Assembly (NCBI RefSeq): GCF_937875265.1
Contig: NZ_CALLXM010000311.1
Coordinates: forward strand, 1 to 13,037
Reading direction: 5' to 3'
Source: an uncultured Acetobacter sp.
Lineage (GTDB): Bacteria > Pseudomonadota > Alphaproteobacteria > Acetobacterales > Acetobacteraceae
Length of the DNA: 13,037 nucleotides
The position numbers were made by a program, and so were the translations under genes. The notes beneath the pieces are model-generated. The model was not told the origin of the DNA. It ran no database searches and saw only the letters and a program-made list of their open reading frames with translations. Shown one piece after another: positions 1 through 6,088 of this stretch (positions are counted from its first letter, which is position 1; each line of letters opens with the position of its first letter).

Positions 1-162
1 GTCGATATCAAACCGCAGGCTGCCAGGAATATGGGCTTTTAGAAAAGCCTCGTCCGGGTTGCAGGTTTCTCCGGGTAGAAGTGCCGTGGCGTCCAGAACG
101 CAGAGTGTCGCACGGTCGTCCTGCAGGGCAGCGAGAGCATTTGCGGTGATTAAGGGAGGCAT
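1..162 (-). CDS. sseA: Rhodanese-type sulfurtransferase, N-terminal fragment (window edge)
   Basis: The first 54 codons of a gene that continues beyond the left edge. The reading starts at the ATG at 162 with MPPLITANALAALQDD and stays open to base 1. It contains 'VLDATALLPG' and 'AHIPGSLRFDID', the typical opening of two-domain rhodaneses such as 3-mercaptopyruvate sulfurtransferase (SseA), where the first domain begins with a short 'P-L-V/I' stretch and a strand ending in VLDA. Such enzymes move sulfur from 3-mercaptopyruvate or thiosulfate to an acceptor such as cyanide or thiols. The catalytic cysteine sits in the C-terminal domain, outside the window, so the substrate class cannot be decided. 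The ribosome binding site is weak (GGGA about 10 nt upstream). It lies 91 bp behind the XRE regulator on the same strand, so the two could share a transcript. Confidence 0.75.
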   Translation of the reverse strand, partial: MPPLITANALAALQDDRATLCVLDATALLPGETCNPDEAFLKAHIPGSLRFDID

Positions 163-253
163 GGCTTTAATCCCATTACGACAACGATAGGCCGTTAAGG
201 GTAAAGCAAGTCTGGACGTAACGAAATTGGCAAGCGTTGAAAAAGCAGCTTTG

Positions 254-1138
254 TCAGACGGCTCCGTGGTGTTCGACCAGAGTTTTCAACTGATCAATGG
301 CTTCCTGCCCTTTCAAAGACGTCTGCCAGAGGGATTCAAGCATACCCTGGTGTGTGGCAACCGCTTCCGGGGAGGACGTGATCATGGCGACCCCGGCAGT
401 GTTCGTTGCGCAGCAATCACACCGGAATGGATTGATTGCTACAGCCATCTGCTCACTACGGCGCATGAAAATGCAGGATGTTGTGGTCACGTTTTTGGGA
501 ATGACGCTGAACTGGAGGCCCATTGGCACTGAGTCTATCAAGGTAATGATGTTACGGATTTCCTGAACAGCAACCTGTCTTGCTTTATGCCGTAATGCTT
601 CAGACATTGGGATACCGGCTCCAACACCATGAGTCAGAAATTCGATAATCTGAGCTTCAGGGAGCATGGAGATAATGGATGGTTTACGCTGGCTGTAGAG
701 TGCGCGCCGTTTCGTCTGAGCCAGAACAACGGGTTCGGCTATCAGTGCGCCACCTTCTTCTTTGCCACGCTGAAGGGTATGTGCTTCCAGAAGGATAGCA
801 TCGTAGGCAGGTGATGTGACCTGATAGCAAACAGGGCCTGAAACCTGAAGAATCTGCTCGATATCACATTCAATATGTGTGATTTTCTGAAAAAATAAAT
901 CCGGAGAACTATAATATTCAATGCCGACGCCAAGTAGCGTCAAAGGCGAAATGTTCAAAAGCTCGGCAAGCCTTTGGACCGTGTCGAGCTTGATAACTTC
1001 CCCTTTTTCATACCGGTATAAAGCCGCGCGGGAAACGCCTAGTTGCGCTGCAATTTCATCGGCACGCATCCCAGATTCCAGGCGAAAAGCCCTTAACTGC
1101 TGACCAATTTCACCAAGATGCATTGTGACAGCGGTCAT
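254..1138 (-). CDS. XRE-family helix-turn-helix transcriptional regulator
   Basis: Probable DNA-binding regulator of 294 aa. Residues about 11-66 form an HTH_3/XRE domain with the recognition-helix region 'LGVSRAALYRYEKGE' (about 33-47), followed by 'TVQRLAELLNIS'. The rest (about 70-294) is not a domain I can name. It is probably an effector or dimerisation region and carries a cysteine cluster C-D-C-C at about residues 240-243. I chose the ATG at 1138 because AAGGTGAG lies a few bases upstream. An in-frame ATG at 1159 would add 7 residues but has no such site. The gene is divergent from the AI-2E-family gene, and its upstream region holds a palindrome over a likely -10 box, which suggests autoregulation. 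The regulated genes and ligand are unknown; candidates are the divergent membrane gene and the downstream sulfurtransferase. Confidence 0.88.
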   Translation of the reverse strand: MTAVTMHLGEIGQQLRAFRLESGMRADEIAAQLGVSRAALYRYEKGEVIKLDTVQRLAELLNISPLTLLGVGIEYYSSPDLFFQKITHIECDIEQILQVSGPVCYQVTSPAYDAILLEAHTLQRGKEEGGALIAEPVVLAQTKRRALYSQRKPSIISMLPEAQIIEFLTHGVGAGIPMSEALRHKARQVAVQEIRNIITLIDSVPMGLQFSVIPKNVTTTSCIFMRRSEQMAVAINPFRCDCCATNTAGVAMITSSPEAVATHQGMLESLWQTSLKGQEAIDQLKTLVEHHGAV

Positions 1139-1205
1139 AGGTCTCACCTTATGAATCAACGTTTTATGAACAAACTGCTTTATCGAATAGCATCGTTAAT
1201 AATAC

Positions 1206-1235
1206 GTTAATTAACATACTGTAAAGTCTCGTCAA
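1206..1235 (-). promoter_or_regulatory. Putative promoter and operator of the XRE regulator
   Basis: On the minus strand a -35-like TTGACG (1235-1230) is followed, after 16 bp, by TAATTA (1213-1208). The -10 region is embedded in the perfect 10-bp palindrome GTTAATTAAC (1206-1215). A second copy of the half-site CGTTAAT lies at 1194-1200, 11 bp (about one helical turn) from the copy at 1205-1211. XRE proteins commonly bind such sites and repress themselves. The link to this regulator is inference from position only. Confidence 0.42.
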
Positions 1236-1356
1236 TGCTGTGTTGTGACAATTTGAGATGCCAATTGAGATACGGGGCTACGGTATGTTCCGCTCACGAT
1301 GCTGAAGGTGCTTCAAGGGGCCAGACAAAGCGCCTGATCCGTGGTTTACTACGTTA

Positions 1357-2451
1357 ATGATGGATGGGCTCACTCTTACAACAGAACGGATTATGCTGGC
1401 TTTGCTGCTTGGCGGTATAGCTTACGGGTGTATTATTGTCCTCGCACCGTTCTCATCTGCCATTTTGTGGGCGGGTGTCCTGACATACGCGACGTGGCCA
1501 GTATTTCAGTATTTCAGACGCCGCATGAGTGCGCTGGCCGCGAGTCTGATGATGACATTTTTGTGCGCTGTTGGATTTGTTATCCCGCTAGCTTTTCTGG
1601 CTTCTACTACCATAGTTGCCAGCCCCCGCTGGGCCTCTCGCCTGAATGCGCTATTCAATTTTTCTCATCAGCTTCCCCCTCTCCCTGATTGGCTGACAGA
1701 CCTGCCCATGGTCGGGCAGGATCTGGCTAACCAGTGGCAGCACTGGAGTCATAATGTTGATCATCTGGGTGCCGGTTTAAGGCCTTATGCAGGGGATATC
1801 ATTCAATCCCTGCTGGTGCTTTTCATGCAGGTGGCAAACGGTGCCCTGCATCTGGTTATGGCGTTGTTTATTGCCTTCTTTTTCTGGCTGAGTGGTTCGT
1901 CTCTGGGAGATACCCTCAAGGCGGTCATGACCCGTATTGCCGGGCCGCATGCTGGCCGGCATCTGCATATTATTGGTGGTACCGTTCGTGGCACCGTTTA
2001 TGGTATTCTGGGTACAGCAATCATTCAGGGCATCTTGACGGGGATCGGGTTCTGGCTGACCGGATTGGCAGAGCCAGTCATGTTCGGCGTTTTAGCTGCT
2101 TTTCTGGCGGTTCTGCCTATAGGAGCGCCTCTTGTCTGGGTGCCTGCGTCTCTCTGGCTGCTTATTGACCATCATGTTGGAAAAGGAGTTCTTCTGCTCC
2201 TCTACGGGCTTTTACTGATCTCTGGTGCCGACCACATTATTCGCCCGCTCTTTATTGCCCGGGGCAGCAAGCTGCCATATCTTCTCACCGTGCTGGGGGT
2301 TATTGGTGGTGTGATGGCTTTTGGTGGTCTGGGTATTTTTCTTGGACCTATTTTGCTGGCTGTGGGTTTTACACTAACTGTGGAATTTGCGGCCGAAGAA
2401 CAGTTACCTGCGCATTCCTCTTCTGACGATCAAAGGAGACTGCCTTCATGA
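1357..2451 (+). CDS. AI-2E/PerM (DUF20) family membrane protein
   Basis: A 364-aa polytopic inner-membrane protein of the AI-2E transporter family (YdiK/PerM/TqsA-like). Visible features are two N-terminal hydrophobic segments (about 12-55), a hydrophobic pair about 62-85, a soluble stretch about 88-145 rich in Trp and Gln, and a C-terminal block of several helices (about 150-345). Glycine-rich loops such as 'GTVYGILGTAIIQGILTGIGFW' and 'GGLGIFLGPILLAVG' are typical of the family. Members have been linked to autoinducer-2 export or Na+/H+ antiport, but the family name does not prove the substrate here. ATG 1357 is followed directly by ATG 1360, and neither has a clear Shine-Dalgarno site. The stop overlaps the next start in ATGA, so the two genes are probably translationally coupled. 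Confidence 0.9.
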   Translation: MMDGLTLTTERIMLALLLGGIAYGCIIVLAPFSSAILWAGVLTYATWPVFQYFRRRMSALAASLMMTFLCAVGFVIPLAFLASTTIVASPRWASRLNALFNFSHQLPPLPDWLTDLPMVGQDLANQWQHWSHNVDHLGAGLRPYAGDIIQSLLVLFMQVANGALHLVMALFIAFFFWLSGSSLGDTLKAVMTRIAGPHAGRHLHIIGGTVRGTVYGILGTAIIQGILTGIGFWLTGLAEPVMFGVLAAFLAVLPIGAPLVWVPASLWLLIDHHVGKGVLLLLYGLLLISGADHIIRPLFIARGSKLPYLLTVLGVIGGVMAFGGLGIFLGPILLAVGFTLTVEFAAEEQLPAHSSSDDQRRLPS

Positions 2452-3152
2452 GGCGTCATTTTCTCCGTCTCATCGATAGCCGTCGTCGTAAAAAACCGAT
2501 CCAACTCATGGTGGCAGGTGAGCAGGGCAGTACTAAAATTATCAGCTGGAATCTGCTGCGTAGAACTGGTGCAACCGTGCATGATGTTGTTGCACTGATT
2601 GAGGCTGAAAAACCCGACATTCTTCTGATGCAGGAAGCCACGGCTGAAATTGACGTGTTGCCTGATCTTCTGGGGGGGCATTATGCACGTGCCCCCCTGC
2701 CAGGCCGTATTCATGGCCCGGCGTGCTGGAGCCTGACGCCGTTCGCCCGTACGCCGCGGGCCTGTACCATTCCGTCTGGTGCGGTGGTCAAGAGACATGC
2801 CCAGATTATTGATTATGGAGCCTTCTCTCTTGCCAATGTGCATTTGTCACATGGGCAAGTGCTCAACCGGCGGCAGTTGCGGCGTATTGCAGCCCTACTC
2901 CCTGCGCCATGCGCCATTTTGGGGGATTTCAACCTCGTCGGGCCTACAATGGTACCTGGCTTTACTGATGTTGGGCCAAAAGCCCCGACGCACCGGATGG
3001 CGGATCTTCTACCCATCCGTATTGACCGGTGTCTAGTAGAGGGCATGAGTTGCCTGAGCGCCAGAGTTTTACCGGTCTTTGCCTCAGATCACCAGCCAAT
3101 TTCTGTCCGTCTTCGGCCAGATATCAAGGTATTGGCGTCTGTTGCCTCATAG
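2448..3152 (+). CDS. Endonuclease/exonuclease/phosphatase (EEP) family protein
   Basis: A 234-aa metal-dependent phosphoesterase of the EEP superfamily. All the family's catalytic motifs are present in order: 'SWNL' (N35), 'MQEA' (E63), 'NVHLSHG' (H132), 'LGDFN' (D160, N162), 'RIDR' (D193) and 'SDHQP' (D214, H215). The substrate, whether DNA, an inositol or lipid phosphate, or something else, cannot be read from the sequence. There is no clear signal peptide; the N-terminus is Arg/Lys-rich, so the protein is probably cytoplasmic. The start is well supported: AGGAG stands 9 nt before the ATG, which overlaps the upstream TGA by 4 nt. The gene lies tail to tail with cardiolipin synthase. E. coli has a similar pairing, with the EEP gene ybhP next to clsB (ybhO), which hints at a role linked to phospholipids. 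Confidence 0.9.
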   Translation: MRRHFLRLIDSRRRKKPIQLMVAGEQGSTKIISWNLLRRTGATVHDVVALIEAEKPDILLMQEATAEIDVLPDLLGGHYARAPLPGRIHGPACWSLTPFARTPRACTIPSGAVVKRHAQIIDYGAFSLANVHLSHGQVLNRRQLRRIAALLPAPCAILGDFNLVGPTMVPGFTDVGPKAPTHRMADLLPIRIDRCLVEGMSCLSARVLPVFASDHQPISVRLRPDIKVLASVAS

Positions 3153-4580
3153 GTAAGGCATGAACAGACGAGCCGCTGCATCCCGGATCTGGATAAGCTT
3201 GTTGCGTTTATCCAGATCATGATGGGTTAGGCGACGATTTCTGTGGTGACAGATGAAATCATCCAGCGTTTCTGCCATCACGACATCATAGGTTTCCATG
3301 TTGATCTCGAAATTAAGCCGCAGGCTGCGGATATCGAGGTTGGAGCTCCCAAAAAAAGACCAGGCCCGGTCTACCACCATTAGCTTGGAATGGTTGAAGG
3401 GTGGATTGACCATCCAGACGCGCACACCTGCATCCAGCAGCGGAGCAATGTTGGCAGCGCAGGCCCAGTCCAATGGCGGATGATTACTGCGGCGTGGAAT
3501 AACCACGTCCACCTGCACCCCTCGTAGTGCAGCAAGAGCAAGTTCCGACATCACGCGTGACCCAGGCAGGAAGTAGGGTGTCATTACCCTGACCTGTCGT
3601 CTGGCCAAAGTAATAGCCTGCAGCATGGTGTATTCGATTTTTTCAAGGTCAGTATCGGGCCCAGCCGTGACAATCCTGGCGACCGATCCCCCTGCGCTGG
3701 TGTGTTCCTTGAAATAGAGAGGGCCTTCTAATGTCTCCTGTGTAACAAAATACCAGTCCCACGCCATGGCTTCGGCAAGCTGTCTGACCACTGGCCCTTC
3801 CAGCTGGAAATGAGTATCGGACACCGGGTTAGGTGGTTTTTTTGAAACCAGATTTTCATCGGCGATATTCAATCCGCCCATGAATCCAATCTTGCAGTCA
3901 ACCACGAGAATCTTTCGATGGTTGCGCAGGTTGATGAAAGGCATGCGCCACGGCAGCATGGAATGCATAAAACGCCCGCACGGCACCCCTGCCCGCCTTA
4001 GTCTTCTATAGACGGCAGACAAAAAATAACCGCTCCCGATGCCATCGACCAGAACCCTGACTTTTACACCGCGCTGGTGAGCTGCAATCAGTTTTTCGAT
4101 AAACAAACCGCCAACCTGGTCATTCCGAAAAATATAGGAACACAGCAGGATACTGTGTTCTGCTGCGTCAATTTCTTTCAGCATTGGGGGGTAGGCCCCG
4201 TCGCCGTCATGCAAGGGAACGATACGATTGCCACCGACAAGCGGACGGCTCGTAAGTTTTCCAACCATCATGGCCAGAGGAGCAAACTGCCCATCCAGTT
4301 CTCTATTCCAGGACGAGTTAAGGCAATCTTCGAACCGATGAGATGACCGGCCACGAACCAGCTTTTTAGCCAAACGACGTACACGGTTAATTCCGAACAT
4401 GACATAGAGAATTGTGCCGAGGGCGGGCATAAGAATACAAATACCCATCCAGCCGATGGCCGATGAAGTATTTCTTTTTGTCAGAAGGATATGAAGTGCA
4501 ACGCTTGTTACCAGCACAAAACGGATGACAGTGACTGTCATCAGAGAAAAATGCGGCAGAATATCAAACGTCATGGGCAA
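3147..4580 (-). CDS. cls: Cardiolipin synthase (phospholipase D superfamily)
   Basis: A 477-aa membrane-bound synthase that condenses two phosphatidylglycerols to cardiolipin and glycerol, or a close family variant. Two N-terminal membrane segments (about 14-33 and 42-63) precede two phospholipase D domains. Both HKD motifs are intact: H221-R-K223 to D228 ('NHRKILVVD') followed by 'GFMGGLNIADEN', and H397-S-K399 to D404 ('FNHSKLMVVD') followed by 'FFGSSNLDIRS'. The length matches the usual bacterial Cls of about 480 aa. The start is either TTG 4580, which has AGGA 6 nt upstream, or ATG 4574 two codons later. I prefer the TTG on spacing. The 3' end overlaps the convergent EEP gene by 6 nt, leaving no room for a terminator. 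On the 5' side only 25 bp separate it from the yraN start. Confidence 0.93.
   Translation of the reverse strand: MPMTFDILPHFSLMTVTVIRFVLVTSVALHILLTKRNTSSAIGWMGICILMPALGTILYVMFGINRVRRLAKKLVRGRSSHRFEDCLNSSWNRELDGQFAPLAMMVGKLTSRPLVGGNRIVPLHDGDGAYPPMLKEIDAAEHSILLCSYIFRNDQVGGLFIEKLIAAHQRGVKVRVLVDGIGSGYFLSAVYRRLRRAGVPCGRFMHSMLPWRMPFINLRNHRKILVVDCKIGFMGGLNIADENLVSKKPPNPVSDTHFQLEGPVVRQLAEAMAWDWYFVTQETLEGPLYFKEHTSAGGSVARIVTAGPDTDLEKIEYTMLQAITLARRQVRVMTPYFLPGSRVMSELALAALRGVQVDVVIPRRSNHPPLDWACAANIAPLLDAGVRVWMVNPPFNHSKLMVVDRAWSFFGSSNLDIRSLRLNFEINMETYDVVMAETLDDFICHHRNRRLTHHDLDKRNKLIQIRDAAARLFMPYL
4524..4542. promoter_or_regulatory. 19-bp perfect palindrome in the cls 5' end, upstream of yraN
   Basis: GATGACAGT-G-ACTGTCATC has two 9-bp arms around a single central base. 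It lies within the cls codons for the first membrane helix (MTVTVI) and about 64 bp upstream of the chosen yraN start. The yraN promoter must lie in or near this stretch, so it may be an operator. It could also be a by-product of the repeated Met-Thr-Val codons. I cannot assign a binding protein. Confidence 0.4.
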
Positions 4581-4605
4581 GGTTCATCCTGAAAGGAATA
4601 AAATA

Positions 4606-5010
4606 GTGGCGGTCGGACCTGATACTATCAATAGACAAAGGCTTACCCGGCAGGCGCGTGGTTCAAAAGCTTATCAGGATGGCTTGAGTGCGGAAGAAGC
4701 CGTGTCTTCTGCTTGTATAAAGGAAGGCTGGGTTATTCTATTAAAAAGAGCCAGAACGTATCGTGGCGAAATTGATATTGTTATGCGTAAAGGCAGCTTG
4801 ATTTGCTTTGTTGAAGTAAAAAAACGGCAAACTCTGCGTGGTGCTACGGAGTGTCTGGGCGCTTCTCAGCAAAGGCGCCTTTTTCGGGCAGCGGAGTGTC
4901 TGCTGGCGACACATCCACACTGGTCTTACGAGGAACTGAGGTTTGACCTGATTGCAGTTGATGAACAGCACGCTATTCACTGGGTCAAAGATATTATTCG
5001 CCAGATGTAG
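4606..5010 (+). CDS. yraN: YraN/UPF0102 family protein (nuclease-fold)
   Basis: About 134 aa, matching the usual 115-135 aa of UPF0102. The family has a restriction-endonuclease-like fold of uncertain role. Signature residues are present: 'GLSAEEAV' (about 26-33), 'GEIDIV' (about 54-59), 'FVEVKKR' (about 68-74), the Q-x-x-R-L region (about 89-92) and 'RFDLIAVD' (about 112-119). The conserved D/E-x-K core (D57, E70, K72) suggests nuclease potential. I chose GTG 4606 because AAGGA stands 8 nt upstream and the length then fits the family. Longer in-frame starts at 4525 and 4573 exist, but they run into the divergent cls gene. There is no rsmI or ftsZ-type neighbour to explain its role. It ends just before a strong terminator. 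Confidence 0.88.
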   Translation: MAVGPDTINRQRLTRQARGSKAYQDGLSAEEAVSSACIKEGWVILLKRARTYRGEIDIVMRKGSLICFVEVKKRQTLRGATECLGASQQRRLFRAAECLLATHPHWSYEELRFDLIAVDEQHAIHWVKDIIRQM

Positions 5011-5045
5011 AAAAAGCGCGGTGCCAAAGGCAAGCCGCGCTTTTT
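5011..5045. terminator. Bidirectional intrinsic terminator between yraN and the His-rich gene
   Basis: A perfect 11-bp stem pairs AAAAAGCGCGG (5011-5021) with CCGCGCTTTTT (5035-5045). Inside it TGCC and GGCA form a further short stem with an AAA loop, leaving a 2-nt bulge. T-runs follow the stem on both strands. It can therefore end the yraN transcript on the plus strand and the long purine-cluster transcript on the minus strand. It starts directly after the yraN stop codon. Confidence 0.9.
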
Positions 5046-5069
5046 AGTAGACTTAGAGGTCTGCAGGCG

Positions 5070-5384
5070 TCAGGTGCGATGGCGGCGCGCTGAGGCATGT
5101 GCCACAACGTGCTTTGTCGTGGCGGGGTGGTAGGAAACCAGATGCACCATGCTACGTGACACACCATGATGAGCAGCAGCCTGCTGATGGCTGACACGCA
5201 CAAAATGGCTGACATGACGAACATGAACAACTGGTGGCGCCGCTGTAAGAGACGAAAACGTCAGCTTGCTTGCTTCCAGATCAGAAATAACGCGTTCCGC
5301 ATGCGCTGAAGTGTTCAAGGAAAAAGCGCCAGCGCTTAAACCAATAAAAGCGAAGGCGCAGCGCATAAACGGAAGACGCATCAT
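5070..5384 (-). CDS. Small secreted histidine-rich protein, unknown function
   Basis: A 104-aa protein that I do not recognise. Residues 1-29 look like a Sec signal peptide: a basic start, a hydrophobic core (about 9-23) and a likely cut after 'SAHA'. The mature part is about 75 aa. Its C-terminal half contains 11 histidines between residues 54 and 102, including H54-x2-H57-x2-H60 and H72-H73. There is no acidic residue after E37, so the tail is strongly basic and could bind metal or an anionic surface; this is inference. GTAGGA 7 nt before the ATG at 5384 supports the start, and a second ATG follows immediately. It sits 70 bp behind grxD and just before the terminator. It is either the last gene of the purine cluster or is read from its own weak promoter. 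Confidence 0.75.
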   Translation of the reverse strand: MMRLPFMRCAFAFIGLSAGAFSLNTSAHAERVISDLEASKLTFSSLTAAPPVVHVRHVSHFVRVSHQQAAAHHGVSRSMVHLVSYHPATTKHVVAHASARRHRT

Positions 5385-5415
5385 TAGAAAATCCTACCCC
5401 TGTTTGTCTGTTACC

Positions 5416-5445
5416 AGACTACACAGCCCTTTAATTGCCTGACAA
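5416..5445 (-). promoter_or_regulatory. Possible promoter of the His-rich gene
   Basis: On the minus strand TTGTCA (5445-5440), five of six bases of the -35 consensus, is followed after 18 bp by TAGTCT (5421-5416), a weak -10. It lies 32-61 bp upstream of the start codon. If active, it would let the His-rich gene be expressed separately from grxD. The -10 match is poor, so this is tentative. Confidence 0.28.
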
Positions 5446-5454
5446 CTTAAAAAA

Positions 5455-5793
5455 TCAGGAGGCAGCTTTAAGAGGGATATTTTTTTCCGTCAGAAGGCTC
5501 TGCAGTTCACCGGACTGATACATTTCAGTCACAATGTCACACCCACCAATGAATTCCCCTTTAACGTAAAGCTGGGGAATAGTCGGCCAGTTTGAGAAAT
5601 CCTTGATGCCCTGACGGATGCTGGCATCGGCCAGAATGTTGATGGATTTGAACGGGACGCCAAGATGCTCAAGAATCTGCACCACACGTGCGGAGAAACC
5701 GCACTGAGGGAAGTCAGCATCCCCTTTCATGAACAGCGTGACGGGGTTGGCGTCAATTTCTTTCTGAATCTGCTCTTTGACAGTATCCGACAT
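5455..5793 (-). CDS. grxD: Monothiol glutaredoxin, Grx4/GrxD family
   Basis: A 112-aa CGFS-type glutaredoxin, which carries and delivers [2Fe-2S] clusters bound with glutathione rather than reducing disulfides. The active site is C31-G-F-S, preceded by 'LFMKGDADFPQ', with K23 as the expected glutathione contact. Downstream are 'NWPTIPQLYVKGEFIGGCDIV' elements (about 68-88: the WPT-IPQ cis-proline segment and the GGCD motif). The length matches single-domain bacterial members. AAGGA lies 9 nt before the ATG. It is 40 bp downstream of bolA on the same strand. Grx4 and BolA proteins are established partners that form an Fe-S-bridged heterodimer, so co-expression makes functional sense. Confidence 0.96.
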   Translation of the reverse strand: MSDTVKEQIQKEIDANPVTLFMKGDADFPQCGFSARVVQILEHLGVPFKSINILADASIRQGIKDFSNWPTIPQLYVKGEFIGGCDIVTEMYQSGELQSLLTEKNIPLKAAS

Positions 5794-5833
5794 TAACCTG
5801 AATCCTTGCTAAAAAAGCGAAAAAATATGCCGT

Positions 5834-6064
5834 TCAGGGCGTAGACGTCTGCAGCGCGAGAGCATGCAGTTTACCGCCCATGTGACCCTGCAAGGCCTGA
5901 TAGACAAGCTGGTGCTGCCTGACACGAGTAAGGCCTTTGAACGCCTCACTCACGATAGAACAGGAATAGTGATCCCCGTCTCCGGCCAGATCATCAATCC
6001 TGATCTGCGCATCAGGGAAAGCCTGACGAAGATACGTCTCAAGCTCAGTAGTGGACATCGCCAT
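5834..6064 (-). CDS. bolA: BolA family Fe-S partner protein
   Basis: A 76-aa BolA/IbaG family protein. It shows the compact class II KH-like fold signature: 'LRQAFPDAQIRIDDLAGDGDHYSCSIVS', then 'AFKGLTRVRQHQLVYQAL', and a 'LHALALQT' ending. H51 in 'RQHQLVY' corresponds to the invariant histidine that ligates the cluster shared with a CGFS glutaredoxin. C35 ('HYSCSIV') lies in the variable-loop region where other family members place a second ligand. The ATG at 6064 has only a distant GGGA; ATG 6058, two codons later, is the alternative. The gene follows purL after 24 bp and precedes grxD by 40 bp, so the Fe-S pair appears to be transcribed with the purine genes. Older annotations call BolA a transcription regulator; Fe-S trafficking is the better supported role. 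Confidence 0.93.
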   Translation of the reverse strand: MAMSTTELETYLRQAFPDAQIRIDDLAGDGDHYSCSIVSEAFKGLTRVRQHQLVYQALQGHMGGKLHALALQTSTP

Positions 6065-6088
6065 GGCTTACAGGTCCCTTTCAGTCAC

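Noticed and set aside
1139..1159. Longer start for the XRE regulator at 1159
   Set aside because: The AAGGTGAG ribosome binding site lies between this ATG and the ATG at 1138, so the shorter protein is favoured.
4525..4605. Longer yraN starting at 4525 or 4573
   Set aside because: It would run into cls and exceed the usual family length. A good AAGGA with 8-nt spacing points to GTG 4606.
5406..5419. GTCTG-TTAC-CAGAC hairpin between grxD and the His-rich gene as a terminator
   Set aside because: The stem is only 5 bp and no T-run follows on the minus strand, so it would not stop transcription.
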